The notes beneath the pieces were generated by a model. That model had not been told where the DNA came from. It did not search any database and worked only from the letters and a program-made list of their open reading frames with translations. This document shows, piece after piece, positions 29,773 to 41,052 of a DNA stretch of 64,000 nucleotides. This stretch comes from Verrucomicrobiota bacterium. GTDB lineage: Bacteria; Verrucomicrobiota; Verrucomicrobiia; Chthoniobacterales; SZAS-18. The stretch is from assembly GCA_025353105.1 (NCBI GenBank), contig JANXRG010000088.1, positions 44,506-108,505 on the forward strand, written 5' to 3'. Position numbers and translations under genes: made by a program. The first letter of the stretch is position 1. Every line of letters begins with the position of its first letter.

Positions 29773-30834
29773 ATGAAATACCGCACGTACACCGGCACCG
29801 ATTTGAAAGTCAGCACCGTTGGATTTGGCTTGTGGACGGTCTCGACGGGGTGGTGGGGCAATTACACGGAGGCCGAGGCCGTCGCGCTCATGCACAAGGC
29901 CCTTGATCTTGGCGTCACGCTCTTCGACGCGGCCGACACGTACGGCAACGGGCTGAGCGAGGAACTCATCGCCAAGGCGTTTCCGACGCGCCGCGACGAC
30001 ATCGTGGTGGCGACGAAAGTCGGCTACGACCTCGTCAATTTCGGCAACGCCCCGCGGCGCGGCCAGTCCGCCATCCCGCATGATTTCTCGCCCGCGGCGC
30101 TCACGCGCGCGACCGATGCCGCATTGGCGCGTCTGAAAACGGATCGCATCGACCTGTTGCAACTCCACAACATTGGCATCGCGCAGGTGAATGACGATGC
30201 CGTCTGGGAGACGATGGAAACGCTGAAGCGCCAGGGCAAGGTAAGGTATTACGGGATGGCATTGGGACCGGCCATTGGCTGGCTCTACGAGGGCATCCGG
30301 TGCGTCCAGCGCCGCAACGTGACGAGCGTCCAGCACATTTACAGTCTCCTGGAGCAGCATCCCGGCGCGCCCATCCAGAACGCGGCGCGCGAGGCCGGCA
30401 AGAACACAATGTTCCTGGTGCGCGTCCCACATTCGAGCGGAATGCTCGAGGGAAAATACACCGTGGACACCGTCTTCGAGGCGAACGATCACCGGCGTCA
30501 CCGGCCGCGCTCCTGGCTGATCAACGGCGTCAAGAAGGTGAGCAACCTCCGCTTCCTTGAGCGCAGCGACCGCTCGCTCGGCCAAGCCGCGCTGCTGTGG
30601 CTACTCCAGGACGAGCTCGTGGCGTCGACGTTGCCGAACATTTACAATGAGAAGCAGCTCAAGGAATTCGCGGCCGCGCCGGACTGCCCGAATCTCACGG
30701 ACGCGGACATGGCGCGCATCGCCGAACTGCACCTCGAAAACTTTGGGGCGCCGCCGGACGATTGTAAATTCAAGGGCACGATGACTCTCGAGGAACTCGC
30801 GGCGGCGGAGCAGGGCGAACCGGTGGCGGCTTGA
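29773..30834 (+). CDS. aldo/keto reductase
   Basis: MKYRTYTGTDLKVSTVGFGLWTVS, LFDAADTYGNGLSEELI, RIDLLQLHNIG. Confidence 0.92.
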   Translation: MKYRTYTGTDLKVSTVGFGLWTVSTGWWGNYTEAEAVALMHKALDLGVTLFDAADTYGNGLSEELIAKAFPTRRDDIVVATKVGYDLVNFGNAPRRGQSAIPHDFSPAALTRATDAALARLKTDRIDLLQLHNIGIAQVNDDAVWETMETLKRQGKVRYYGMALGPAIGWLYEGIRCVQRRNVTSVQHIYSLLEQHPGAPIQNAAREAGKNTMFLVRVPHSSGMLEGKYTVDTVFEANDHRRHRPRSWLINGVKKVSNLRFLERSDRSLGQAALLWLLQDELVASTLPNIYNEKQLKEFAAAPDCPNLTDADMARIAELHLENFGAPPDDCKFKGTMTLEELAAAEQGEPVAA

Positions 30835-30893
30835 GGAACCGGAAAATCAGGAACCGGAACCGCGAATTGACACGAATTAGGGGCGCCGACGAG

Positions 30894-31070
30894 GAACCAC
30901 AGATTCACGCAAATTTACGCAGATTTTTGGGGGCTGATCGTTCGGGAGCGCGTCCCCCTGTCGGCGCGAGGGTCGGCTGAGGCAGACCGCAATTCGGGTT
31001 CTTTGGTGTTCATTCGTCGTTTCTGAATCCGCCCAGATAAGCTGCGTTAATCTACATGAGTCTGTGGTTT
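30894..31070. repeat. MITE/REP-like dispersed repeat, copy B (imperfect inverted ends)
   Basis: Left aaccacagattcacgcaaatttacgcagattttt; right gctgcgttaatctacatgagtctgtggttt is its near reverse complement. Confidence 0.75.
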
Positions 31071-31196
31071 AAGGTCGGTCCGGCTGGCCTTGGGCGCCAC
31101 GGCCGCATTCTTCCGCCTGAGTGGGCTTAGGTCTTGCTTCTGGCGGGAGAGCCGATATCCAGTGTAGAAGACGGGTTGTCCGTCTAGCGCTGCAGT

Positions 31197-32660
31197 ATGA
31201 GCAAAAAGACCATCCTCGCCGTGGACGACAGCTTGACGATGCGCAAGCTGACGGAATCGACCCTGCGCCAAGCGGGGTACGAGGTGATTCTGGCTTCCAC
31301 TGGCGGCGAAGGCTTCAAGATCGCGCTCGAGCGCCGGCCGGATTTGGTATTGCTGGATTACATTCTGCCGGACATGCGCGGGGTCGAATTTTGCCAGCAG
31401 CTTCAGGAAGCGGAAATCGACCATACGATTCCCATTTTGCTGATCAGCGGCCACGGAAACGCCATTCGCGAGTTGTATCAGGATTTCCCGAATGTCGTCG
31501 ATTACCTGACCAAGCCGTTTGCGGCCAACGTGCTGCTGGCGGTCGTTTCGAATATTCTGGGCAAGGTCGACCAACCGGTCGTGGAACCGCCCGCGCCCGC
31601 GCCGATCCTGGACACGACGGCAGTGGTGCTTGCGGCCGCCGCCCCGCCGCCTCCAGAAGTCGCCCAGATTCCCGCCGAGCTCCGGCAGCGCGTTTTTCAA
31701 AAGCTGGTCTCCCACCTGCATCCGCCGCTCACCTCCATCCCCTCGCTCGAAGAGGCCCGCCGCGGACAGGCGCCCTCTTCCTATTACCTCACGCGGCTGC
31801 TACCGCTTGAGCTGATCGACGAACTGGCGCGCGAGCTCGTGGCCCTCACATCGGGCGGTTCCCAGCGCGACGAGGAACCGATCCGGTGCCCGTCGAAGTT
31901 CGCGTCGGAGCGCCACCTGATGACCTACCTCGCCGCCGAGCGCGCGACGGGCCGGCTGGCCATGAAGCTGCAAGAGGAAACTGTGAGCCTGTACTTTGAT
32001 CACGGGACGATCGTGTCCGTGACGAGCAACAATCCCCGCGCGTATTGCGCCGGCAGCACGTATCCCTTCGCGCAGGTGCCGCGGAGCCTGATCTCCCAGG
32101 CGATGCAGGCGCAGCGGGATGCGAGCACGCCATTTTTCCTGACGCTCGAAGAGGGCGGCTTTCTGAATTCCGGCGTTGCGCTTCCCGATATATTGCGGGA
32201 ATGCGGCCATCGCAGTCTCCGTCGTGCCACCGACGAGAAATCCTCGCTCCTCAGTTTTGAAGTGATGCCGGTGCTCCCCGCTTTTGCCGTCGACCACCGC
32301 GTGGAGTTCCTCCTGAATCAGATCCTGCTCGAATCGTATCGCCGCGTGCGCGACTGGCAGCACATTTCCGCCTACGTGCCATCGCTCGATTACTTTGTCG
32401 CCATCACCGAACATGGGCCCGAACAGATCTCCGAACTCACCTTTTCCGGTCTCGAAGCGGACCTGCTTGAGCGAATCAACGGTGGCCTCACCATTCAGGA
32501 ACTCATCGACCGGAGCGGCCAGCCGGTCTTTGAGGTCTGCCACGCGTTGTTCTGCCTCATTCGTCTCGACCTCGCCTTTCTGGCCACCACGCGGCAGTCG
32601 GCGCCGGCCGACGAAGCCGAAGAGCCGGAAGAGGCGCTGGCAGAAACGGCAAACGCCTGA
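31197..32660 (+). CDS. PatA-like response regulator (REC plus DUF4388)
   Basis: TILAVDDSLTMRKLTESTLRQAGYEV, DLVLLDYILPDMRG, VDYLTKPF; C-terminal ISELTFSGLEADLLERINGGLTIQELIDRSG. Confidence 0.85.
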   Translation: MSKKTILAVDDSLTMRKLTESTLRQAGYEVILASTGGEGFKIALERRPDLVLLDYILPDMRGVEFCQQLQEAEIDHTIPILLISGHGNAIRELYQDFPNVVDYLTKPFAANVLLAVVSNILGKVDQPVVEPPAPAPILDTTAVVLAAAAPPPPEVAQIPAELRQRVFQKLVSHLHPPLTSIPSLEEARRGQAPSSYYLTRLLPLELIDELARELVALTSGGSQRDEEPIRCPSKFASERHLMTYLAAERATGRLAMKLQEETVSLYFDHGTIVSVTSNNPRAYCAGSTYPFAQVPRSLISQAMQAQRDASTPFFLTLEEGGFLNSGVALPDILRECGHRSLRRATDEKSSLLSFEVMPVLPAFAVDHRVEFLLNQILLESYRRVRDWQHISAYVPSLDYFVAITEHGPEQISELTFSGLEADLLERINGGLTIQELIDRSGQPVFEVCHALFCLIRLDLAFLATTRQSAPADEAEEPEEALAETANA

Positions 32661-32701
32661 TATTTCCTCCCGACACTTCGTTTTTCTCCGCAACCCGCAC
32701 C

Positions 32702-33067
32702 ATGGCAAAGCTCCTCATCATCGATGATATGGCCACCGATCGGATGGTCCTGCGCTCATTTCTTTCCGCCCGACCCTTCGACATCGTCGAGGCGACCGAC
32801 GGTGAAATGGGCATCGCCCTCTGCCAGAGTGAACACCCGGACCTCGTGTTGCTGGACATCGTGATGCCAAAGATGGACGGTTTTCAAGTCTGCCGGCGCA
32901 TCAAGAAGGACCCGCTGACGGCCCATGTGCCGGTTATCCTGATCAGCTCGAAGGGACAGGACAGCGACAAGTTTTGGGGCATGAAGCAGGGCGCGACCGA
33001 TTATCTGACGAAGCCTTGCAGTCAGGAGGGATTGCTTGCGGCGATTGACCGGGTCCTTCCCGGGTAG
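32702..33067 (+). CDS. single-domain response regulator (CheY/PilH-like)
   Basis: KLLIIDDMATDRMVLRSFL, DLVLLDIVMPKMDGFQVCRRIK, GATDYLTKPCSQEGLLAAIDRVL. Confidence 0.93.
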   Translation: MAKLLIIDDMATDRMVLRSFLSARPFDIVEATDGEMGIALCQSEHPDLVLLDIVMPKMDGFQVCRRIKKDPLTAHVPVILISSKGQDSDKFWGMKQGATDYLTKPCSQEGLLAAIDRVLPG

Positions 33068-33070
33068 TCC

Positions 33071-33628
33071 ATGAGCGACGACGAACCCCAACCGGAACCA
33101 GTGACGGAGGCAATGCCGCCAGCGGCCGAACCCGTAACGGAAGCAACGCCGGCACCGCCCGTGCCCGCGCCGTCGCCGACCTTACCGCACGCGCTATTCG
33201 AGGTGGGCTCGTTGCAATTCGCGTTGCCCATCGGATCGGTCGGCGAAGTGGTGAGCGAGATGAGCATGACGCGACTGCCGCACGCTTCGCAGGGCCTGCT
33301 CGGCGTCGTGAACCTTCGCGGCGAAATCCTGCCGGCCGCTTCGCTCGAGCCGTGGTTCGGTGACGCGGCCACGCCTGGCCCGGCCAATCTCTTTCTCGTC
33401 GTGCGCGCCACCTCCCATGCCATTGCCCTGCGCATCGATCGGTTTGAGCAGGTGGCGCCCGTCCCGCAAAACGCGCTGCACCCGGACGCCGAGGCCGGGC
33501 TGCGCGCGCAAGTCGCCCCCCAGGTCTGGCGGCGCCCGAGCGGAGACGTCCATTGCCTATCGGCCGACGCGCTGCTCGAGGCGCTCAAGATGAAAAAACC
33601 CCAGCCCGAAGAAAATCCCGTCGCATGA
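33071..33628 (+). CDS. CheW-like (PilI-like) adaptor
   Basis: LFEVGSLQFALPIGSVGEVVSEMSMTRLPHASQGLLGVVNLRGEILPAASL. Confidence 0.88.
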   Translation: MSDDEPQPEPVTEAMPPAAEPVTEATPAPPVPAPSPTLPHALFEVGSLQFALPIGSVGEVVSEMSMTRLPHASQGLLGVVNLRGEILPAASLEPWFGDAATPGPANLFLVVRATSHAIALRIDRFEQVAPVPQNALHPDAEAGLRAQVAPQVWRRPSGDVHCLSADALLEALKMKKPQPEENPVA

Positions 33629-34803
33629 GACGACTGCTTCCGCTCCTCCTTTCTTCGTGGGCCGCGCTCGCGACGGCCACCGCGCAAACCGCGCCGCAGA
33701 ATGTGTTCGTCGTCACCGACCGGCCGGTCGCAGCGAACGAAATCAAAGTCGGCATCAGTAGTGCCCAGTCCGGCCGGGCGGTTTCGATCGGCGCGGACTA
33801 CGTTCGCGGGGCGCGCGCCTATTTCGAGCGACTCAACTCAAAGGAAGGGGGCGTGCACGGTCGGAAAGTGAAACTGATCGCGTACGACGATCGCTTTGAA
33901 CCGCTGCCGGCGATTCTCAACACCCGGCGCCTGATCAATGAGGACAGGGTTTTCGCGCTGCTCAATTATAATGGCGGCGTCGGCACGCGGGCGGTCGGCC
34001 AAATGATTTCCGACGCCCAACTTCCGCTCATCGGGGCGTTCACCGGCCTGCCGGCCCTGCGCCAGCCGCTCAACCGTTATCTTTTCAACGTGCGCCCAGG
34101 CTACAACGAAGAGACGGCGGCAATCGTCGATCGCCTGATCACCGACCGCCAGACGACGAAAATTGCGGTGTTCTATCAGAGCGACCTCGATGGTGAGGCC
34201 ATCCTCAGCGGAGTGCAACGCGCACTGCGCGGTCGCGGCATGACCTTCGCCTCGTCCGCCGCCCTCGTGCGCAACAGCGTGGACGTGAATGCCGCCGTTG
34301 AGTCGTTCCTCGTCTCCCGACCGGACGCGATCGTGCTGGGCACGACGTACGCTCCGGCGGCCGCGCTGGTGCAAGCCCTGAAAGCGCGGGGGTTCGCGCC
34401 CATCTTTTGCGCGACGTCGTTTGTCGGCGCGGAGGCCTTTTCCGAGGCGGCCGGCGGTGCGGCTGACGGCACGTTCATTACCCAGGTGGTGCCGTCACCA
34501 AACGACGCCGCCATGCGCATCACGGCCGCGTTTGCCGAGGACATGAAAGCCGCAAACGAAATCGGAAGCACCCACGCGGCACTCGAGGGCTATCTAAATG
34601 CGGCCGTCCTGGCGCAGGGATTCCGCGACACCGGGCCAAACCTCAACACGGCCGCCTTTGTCCGCACGATGGAAGGCATGAACGTCGACCTCGGCGGCCC
34701 GGTCGTCTCATTCACGCCCTCCAGTCGCCAGGGACTCAAGGAGATTTACCTCTCGGCGGTCCGACAGGGCCAGATTGTAAAGGTGGACAACTTCAACCCG
34801 TGA
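33625..34803 (+). CDS. periplasmic substrate-binding protein (type I fold, Leu/Ile/Val-binding-like)
   Basis: Signal peptide; [58 protein letters not shown] overlap with cheW. Confidence 0.88.
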   Translation: MRRLLPLLLSSWAALATATAQTAPQNVFVVTDRPVAANEIKVGISSAQSGRAVSIGADYVRGARAYFERLNSKEGGVHGRKVKLIAYDDRFEPLPAILNTRRLINEDRVFALLNYNGGVGTRAVGQMISDAQLPLIGAFTGLPALRQPLNRYLFNVRPGYNEETAAIVDRLITDRQTTKIAVFYQSDLDGEAILSGVQRALRGRGMTFASSAALVRNSVDVNAAVESFLVSRPDAIVLGTTYAPAAALVQALKARGFAPIFCATSFVGAEAFSEAAGGAADGTFITQVVPSPNDAAMRITAAFAEDMKAANEIGSTHAALEGYLNAAVLAQGFRDTGPNLNTAAFVRTMEGMNVDLGGPVVSFTPSSRQGLKEIYLSAVRQGQIVKVDNFNP

Positions 34804-34813
34804 GAATTTTTTG

Positions 34814-37477
34814 ATGGCCACCGAACCGACCACGAAGCCCGCGACCACGCCGGACCCGGCCCAGCGCGGCGGGCGCGCGACGGTGCGCACGAAGCTGTTG
34901 CTCGCCAACACGATCATCACGCTCTTTGCGCTCGGCCTGCTCGGCATCATCAGCGTGGCGTTGCTCAACAATTCGCTTGAGCGCAGCCGCCGGGCGCAGC
35001 TTGGTGCGCTGCGCAGTCTGCTCGCGCGCCAGGTCAACGACTTCTTCCAGATCACGCGCGCCCAAATCGCCACCCAGGCGGAATCGCAGACCGTGCAGCT
35101 CGCGCTCGCAGAATTCACCGGCGCTCGACGCACGCTTTTCGCGGAACTCGGAACCGAGGGCTTCAACACGGATGTAAGCTTCATGCTCAATCTCGCGGAG
35201 ACCAATCGCGTCTACTACGAAAACAACCTCATCCGGAGCCTTTCGATCGCGCGCTCGCCCGAACCGCGCGAGGACGCGCAGAAGTATCTCCCCAAGGACC
35301 GCGAGGCGCTGCTCCTGCAGTCGGTTTACACGGTGAAAAATCCGGCACCGGTCGGATCGAAATTTCTGAATAATTCCACCAGCGACATCCTGTCCAACGA
35401 GCAGCTCGACCGCCCGCTACGCGAGGCGTTTTTCCGGAGTAATTTTGCCGTCGCCAACAACCGCTTCCAGCCCTACTTCAAGGCGCTGGCCGACCGTTTC
35501 GGGTACGAGGACGTCTACCTGATCGACCCCGAGGGCTACGTCGTTTTCAGCCTCAACAAGGAACTCGACTTCGCGACGAACGTGCGCACCGGCCCGGGCC
35601 GAAATTCCGGGTTGGGCGACGCGTTCTTTGGCGCTTGGTATTCTGATTCCAGCAGCGGGGCCGATCTCGACGCGCGCGTGATGCTGACTGATTTCGCGGC
35701 GTACGACGCCGCCTATGATGCGCCCTCGACGTTCATGGCCACGCCGGTGACCGACAACGTGGGGCGGCGCCTCGGCGTGCTCATTTTCCGAATCGGCGTG
35801 GAGAACATTTTCAACCTGTTCAACTTCAACGGTCAGCAGGAGAACATCGGCCTCGGCAAGACGGGTGAGGCCTTCATGGTGGGCCCCGATTTCAAACTGC
35901 GATCCGATTCGCGTTACACCGACCAACTTCCCATCGGCCAGCGCAAGCCGCGGATTAACAAGGTCGGTGATGCGGGCGGCTTTACTTCTGTGCTCGCCAC
36001 CACCGCGGAGAACGAGGCGACTCGCGCGCTTTTCGGTCTAATCAAAGACGCGCCCACCACCGGGGTCATCAACAGTTACCGGACGTACGACGGCGATGAG
36101 GTTATTGGCGCGTACGGTCCGCTGTCCGTCGACGGACTCGATTTGGGGGTCGTCGTGGAACAGGGTCGGGCCGAAGCGTTTGCGGACGCGAGCACCCTCC
36201 TGCGTTATCTTGCTCTTCTGGCGGGCGGCATCCTTCTCGGGGTCATCATCCTCTCCGTGATCACGGCGAGCGCGGTGTTGGCGCCCCTCTCTGCCCTGAC
36301 GAGGGTGGCGAGCCGCATCGCGGGCGGCGACAACACGGTGCGCGCCCCGGTTCTTTCCCGCGACGAGGTCGGACTCTTTGCCAACCAATTCAATGGCATG
36401 CTCGACGCGCGCATCGAGGCGCAGGAACGCGCCGAGAAGGAGAACACGCTGCTGCAGGCCGACATCCGGCAGATGCTCGAAGTCGTGTCCGACGCGGCCG
36501 ACGGCGACATGACGGTGCGGGCGCGGGTGACCGAGGGTGCGCTCGGCAACGTGGCCGACGCATTCAACCTGATGTTGGAAAACATCGGTGAGACGCTGCA
36601 GCGCGTCCAGCACGCGACGACCCGCGTGAATGAGGCGGCGTTGAACTTCCAGGATGCCTCGGAGCAGATGGCGAGGGGCGCAGCGGAGCAGGCCACGCAA
36701 ATCGGCTTCACCACGCTCGCGATGAACCAGATTACCTCAAATCTCAAGGTCGTGTCGCTCAACGCCGAGTCGGCCAACGCCGCCGCCGACGAAGCACGAA
36801 AGGCCGCCGAGGTGGGCGACGCCGCCGTGCGTGAGGTCGTCGCGGGCATGGAGCGCATCCGCCGCGCGGTGCAGGCCGGCGCGCGCAAGATCAAGCGGCT
36901 CGGCGAACGGTCGATGGAAATCTCTTCGATTCTCGGCACGATTCAGTCGATCAGCGCGCAGACGGACATGCTCGCGTTGAACGCGTCGATCGAAGCTTCA
37001 CGCGCCGGCGAAGAAGGTCGCGGCTTCAGCATCGTTGCCGAGGAAGTTCGCAAACTCGCAGAACGCACCCAGGCCGCTGCCCGGGAAATCGAGGCGCTCG
37101 TCTCCACGATTCAATCGGACACGAACGAAGCCGTCATCACGATGGACGAGCAGACTGCCGAGGTGGAACGCGAAGCGCGCGTTGTGTCGTCCGCCGGCTC
37201 TGAACTGGAACGAATCCGTCATTCGATCACGGAATCGGCGATGTTGATTTCCGCGATGAACACCGCGGCCAAGGAGCAAGCCGAGGGCGCCGGCCACGTG
37301 CTGGAAGCGATGACTGTCGTGCAAACGATTGCCGAGCAGGCGGAGGGCAATTCGCGGCGTAACCGCGAGGACTCCGCCGGCCTTACCGTGCTCGCCGACG
37401 ACCTGTTCCGCTCGGTGGCCCAATTCAAGGTCAACCCGTCCGCCGGGCCCAACGGTGCGGAGGGCGCCGCCGGCTGA
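34814..37477 (+). CDS. methyl-accepting chemotaxis protein (PilJ-like, periplasmic sensor plus HAMP)
   Basis: Two TM segments flanking about 400 aa; conserved hairpin [47 protein letters not shown]. Confidence 0.95.
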   Translation: MATEPTTKPATTPDPAQRGGRATVRTKLLLANTIITLFALGLLGIISVALLNNSLERSRRAQLGALRSLLARQVNDFFQITRAQIATQAESQTVQLALAEFTGARRTLFAELGTEGFNTDVSFMLNLAETNRVYYENNLIRSLSIARSPEPREDAQKYLPKDREALLLQSVYTVKNPAPVGSKFLNNSTSDILSNEQLDRPLREAFFRSNFAVANNRFQPYFKALADRFGYEDVYLIDPEGYVVFSLNKELDFATNVRTGPGRNSGLGDAFFGAWYSDSSSGADLDARVMLTDFAAYDAAYDAPSTFMATPVTDNVGRRLGVLIFRIGVENIFNLFNFNGQQENIGLGKTGEAFMVGPDFKLRSDSRYTDQLPIGQRKPRINKVGDAGGFTSVLATTAENEATRALFGLIKDAPTTGVINSYRTYDGDEVIGAYGPLSVDGLDLGVVVEQGRAEAFADASTLLRYLALLAGGILLGVIILSVITASAVLAPLSALTRVASRIAGGDNTVRAPVLSRDEVGLFANQFNGMLDARIEAQERAEKENTLLQADIRQMLEVVSDAADGDMTVRARVTEGALGNVADAFNLMLENIGETLQRVQHATTRVNEAALNFQDASEQMARGAAEQATQIGFTTLAMNQITSNLKVVSLNAESANAAADEARKAAEVGDAAVREVVAGMERIRRAVQAGARKIKRLGERSMEISSILGTIQSISAQTDMLALNASIEASRAGEEGRGFSIVAEEVRKLAERTQAAAREIEALVSTIQSDTNEAVITMDEQTAEVEREARVVSSAGSELERIRHSITESAMLISAMNTAAKEQAEGAGHVLEAMTVVQTIAEQAEGNSRRNREDSAGLTVLADDLFRSVAQFKVNPSAGPNGAEGAAG

Positions 37478-37533
37478 TCCCGCAATGCGTCATTCTGCCC
37501 TGCGGTCGAAGCCCTGATCCGAGCCCGCCCAAT

Positions 37534-40500
37534 ATGCTCCCGATCGTCACCACCAGCGAGTTCAGCCGGATTTTCACGAGCGAACTCTCGAGTTTGCTCG
37601 ACCGCGCCCGCCAGTCGATCGAAACGCTCTGCCAGAATCCGGCCGACGAGCCTGCCCAGGCCGAGATCCTCGCGGCCTATCACAGCATGGGCAGCATGGG
37701 CGGCATGGCCCGGGCCACCGCGATCGAAAAGGTGGGACGACTCTTCGAGCGCCTCGTGGACGTCGCCTCCACCTTCGGACTCTCCGATCCGGAACGCGCC
37801 CTCTCGATTTATTTTTTCTGCCAGGCCCACCTCACCGGCGTGCGGGAAATCGTCGGCGTGACGCTCACCGGACGTGAGGACGATGCCGAGGCGCAGGCGG
37901 AGCAGCTTCGCAAGGCCGTCCATCGCATTTGGGGCGACTACTACTACGAGGAGAAGCGTCACGAGGGTCCGATGGAGTCCAAGTCCATCGGCCTCCAGCC
38001 CACCGCAGTGCGCGCGGCGCTGTCTCCGGGGGAAATGGAACCCCCCACCGGGGCGGCGACAATTCCAAACGAGAGCGGTCCGGCGACCAAGTCGGTCGAG
38101 CCCGACGAAGATGACGTCCTGGATTTTCTCGAGCAAATGGGCGTGGCCGAGGCAGCCAGGTCGGCGCCCCCGCCGCCACCACCCGCGATCGAGTTCCCCG
38201 TAATCCACGCGCCGGTGCCGCGCGAAATGCGCCCAGCGGTCGAACCGCTCGATCTCAAACCGCCACTCCCCGTGCCGGTGCCTCGCGCCGACGGCAACCG
38301 GTCGACCGACGGCTCCTTGACGTTTGTCTCCGCCACCCGGCCCGCCGCGGCTGCGCCACCGGTGAGCGAGAAGGGCGGCGATGCGCACGTCGACAAGGAG
38401 ATGCTCCAGTTCTTCATCCCCGAGACCGAGGAATACTGCGACACGATGGAGCGCGCGGTCGAGACGTGGGAAAAACGTCCGTTCGATTCCATTCCGCAGC
38501 AGACGCTGTTGCGGCTTTATCACACGATCAAGGGTACGGCGAATAGCATTGGACTTTCCCACATGGGCCGGCTCGCCCACGGCATGGAGGACTTGTTCCT
38601 GGCACTCGACGAGGAACGCCTGCGGCTCGGGCACGACCAGAAGAGTTCCCTCGCCAAGCGATCGGTGCAGGTCTTCCGGCAGTGCCTGCACCGCATCACC
38701 AGCGATCCACCTGTCTACACCGTTCCGGCCACGCTCGACGAATTGCTCAAGCGCATCGAGCGCATCAGCGGGACGGCCGCGGCGGAAATCGTCCTGGAGG
38801 ATGCGGCGGAGCGGGTGACCGTCAGGTCGCCTGAGGACGTGACCCTCGAGCCGGCCGAACCTATCGCCGCGTCCGCCGCGGAAGAATCGCAAGTCGAAGT
38901 CGAAGCCATCCCGGCGCCGCTCTCGGCCGCGGAAGAAATCGAGGATCGAGCCGATCGCCTCATCCGGGAATCCGCGGAGACCGCCGAAGCCGCCAAAGAA
39001 CCGGCGAAGGAGGTCGCCGCGGTCGTCCCTGCGGAGGAGGAACCCGAGGCGTTCCTGGAAAGCCAGACCGCGGCGCGCATCGAGCCGAAGCGACTCGACC
39101 TGCTGATGAATCTGGTGGGCGAGCTCATTGTCGGCCGCAACCAGCTCCTCACGCGCCTGCAAACCTTCAACCAGCTCCAGCGCGAGCTCGAGTCGGCGAA
39201 GAACCGCCTGCTCGATGTCGTCAACGACTTCCAGGAAAAATACGAATACTCGCCCGCCGGGGGCATGGCCGTTCCGCCCGGGGCCGTCTCCCCCGCTCCG
39301 TCCGGGATACCGGCGCCGCGGTCGCGCGCCGTCCGGCCCGGCTCCAACCCCGGGGAGGATCCCACGGCGCCCGCCGGCTTCAGCGATCTCGAGTTCGACC
39401 GCTACGACGACCTCAATATTCTTTGCCGCGCGCTGGTCGAAATCGGCAACGACGCGAACGAAATCATCACGCAGTCCGGCCGATTTATCGCGTCGTTCAA
39501 CGACGAAACGGATCGATTTTCCAAGACCGCAAGTCGATTGCAGGAAACCATCACCGCGGTCCGCATGAGCCCGCTTGACGCGCTCTTCCGCCGGCTCGGC
39601 CGCGTGGCGCAGGAGGCCGCCGAGCGGGAGGAGAAGGTCATCGAGTGGGTCACCGAGGGCGGCGCGACCAAGCTGGATCGCGTGGTCATCGACCAGATTT
39701 TTCAGCCGCTCCTCCATGTCGTCCGCAATGCGGTCTCGCACGGCATCGAGCCGGCGGCCTTGCGCGCCCGCCACGGAAAGCCGCCGGAGGGCCACCTCAC
39801 ACTTCGCGCCACGCAGCGCTCGGGCCAGGTGCTGGTCGAGCTCGAGGATGACGGCGGCGGCCTCGACCTCGGGGCGATTCGCGAACGGGCCATCGAGCGC
39901 GGATTACTCTCGCCCGAGACTCAGCCCGACGACGCGCGGCTAATCAATCTTATCTTTCAACCGGGCTTCTCCACCGCGCAAACCGTGACCGAGATTTCCG
40001 GCCGCGGCATCGGCATGGACGTCGTCCGCACCGAGATCACGCGCCTCAACGGTACGATTGAAATCAAGACACGCGCGGGCCGCGGCACAGTTATCGGCCT
40101 GCGCCTGCCGTTGACGCTGACGATTAACCAGGCCGCGTTCGTCGGCGTCGGCGCGGAGACTTATGCGCTCCCGGCCAACTTCCTCGACCACGTGGTCGCC
40201 ATCCGCCCCGAGGATGTCACCCGGCGCGCGGACGGCCAGGAAATGATTTCGCTCGGCGACAAAATCGCCCCGCTCATCCGGCTGGATCAGCTTTTCGAGG
40301 TGCCGCAACCGGCCGACCTTGATCGCCCCGCGGAACAGCAGGCCGTGGTGGTGCAGCTCGCGGATGAACCACTGGCGATCGCGGTCGATCGCAATCTCGG
40401 TCGGCAGGACATCGTCGTAAAAACACTCGGGCCGGTATTGCAGGCGCATCCGTTTTTTAGCGGTGGCACCGTGGGCGCGGACGGGCGGGTCATTCTGTTG

Positions 40501-41025
40501 CTCGACCTGCCCGGCATTGCCCAGCAAGTGTTCGAAAGCAGTGGGCTCGTCGCGCTCGTCCGCGCGCAATCTCTGGCGGAACCCAAGTCCCCGGCCACCC
40601 CTGCCCCGTCGGGCAATGATCGGCGGTCCCTGCCGCCCATCCTCATCGTCGACGATTCGCTCAGCATTCGAAAGGTCGCGGAAAAATATGTCGGCGAGCT
40701 CGGTTTCCGGACGGACACGGCCGCCGATGGCGTGGCGGCGCTCGAGAAGATCAAACGAAACCCCTATCTGCTCGTCCTGACGGACTTGGAAATGCCTCGC
40801 ATGCACGGCTTTGATTTGCTCGCCGCCATCCGGAATTTCGAGCCCACGCGGAACCTTCCGGTCATTGTCGTGACCTCCCGCAACGCCGACAAACACCGTT
40901 GGCAGGCCCGCGAGCTGGGGGCCAATGACTACATCACCAAGCCGTTTTCCAAGGAACAGTTATCCGAGAGGTTCAGTCGTTACCTGCAGATCAGTCCTAT
41001 ACAGGGTTCTGAGGCCGCAGTATAA
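37534..41025 (+). CDS. hybrid CheA histidine kinase (ChpA/PilL-like: HPt-like regions, HATPase, CheW, REC)
   Basis: LLRLYHTIKGTANSIGL HPt, HVVRNAVSHGIEP, ISGRGIGMDVVRTEITRLNGTIEI, C-terminal ILIVDDSLSIRKVAEKYV REC. Confidence 0.95.
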   Translation: MLPIVTTSEFSRIFTSELSSLLDRARQSIETLCQNPADEPAQAEILAAYHSMGSMGGMARATAIEKVGRLFERLVDVASTFGLSDPERALSIYFFCQAHLTGVREIVGVTLTGREDDAEAQAEQLRKAVHRIWGDYYYEEKRHEGPMESKSIGLQPTAVRAALSPGEMEPPTGAATIPNESGPATKSVEPDEDDVLDFLEQMGVAEAARSAPPPPPPAIEFPVIHAPVPREMRPAVEPLDLKPPLPVPVPRADGNRSTDGSLTFVSATRPAAAAPPVSEKGGDAHVDKEMLQFFIPETEEYCDTMERAVETWEKRPFDSIPQQTLLRLYHTIKGTANSIGLSHMGRLAHGMEDLFLALDEERLRLGHDQKSSLAKRSVQVFRQCLHRITSDPPVYTVPATLDELLKRIERISGTAAAEIVLEDAAERVTVRSPEDVTLEPAEPIAASAAEESQVEVEAIPAPLSAAEEIEDRADRLIRESAETAEAAKEPAKEVAAVVPAEEEPEAFLESQTAARIEPKRLDLLMNLVGELIVGRNQLLTRLQTFNQLQRELESAKNRLLDVVNDFQEKYEYSPAGGMAVPPGAVSPAPSGIPAPRSRAVRPGSNPGEDPTAPAGFSDLEFDRYDDLNILCRALVEIGNDANEIITQSGRFIASFNDETDRFSKTASRLQETITAVRMSPLDALFRRLGRVAQEAAEREEKVIEWVTEGGATKLDRVVIDQIFQPLLHVVRNAVSHGIEPAALRARHGKPPEGHLTLRATQRSGQVLVELEDDGGGLDLGAIRERAIERGLLSPETQPDDARLINLIFQPGFSTAQTVTEISGRGIGMDVVRTEITRLNGTIEIKTRAGRGTVIGLRLPLTLTINQAAFVGVGAETYALPANFLDHVVAIRPEDVTRRADGQEMISLGDKIAPLIRLDQLFEVPQPADLDRPAEQQAVVVQLADEPLAIAVDRNLGRQDIVVKTLGPVLQAHPFFSGGTVGADGRVILLLDLPGIAQQVFESSGLVALVRAQSLAEPKSPATPAPSGNDRRSLPPILIVDDSLSIRKVAEKYVGELGFRTDTAADGVAALEKIKRNPYLLVLTDLEMPRMHGFDLLAAIRNFEPTRNLPVIVVTSRNADKHRWQARELGANDYITKPFSKEQLSERFSRYLQISPIQGSEAAV

Positions 41026-41052
41026 TGGCGGTTGCGGTCTGACCTAGTTCCA

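Noticed and set aside
37219-39795. 858-aa minus-strand ORF opposite the MCP end and CheA
   Set aside because: Shadow ORF from high GC3; the plus strand encodes clear MCP and CheA domains and the antisense protein is a low-complexity R/G/H-rich sequence
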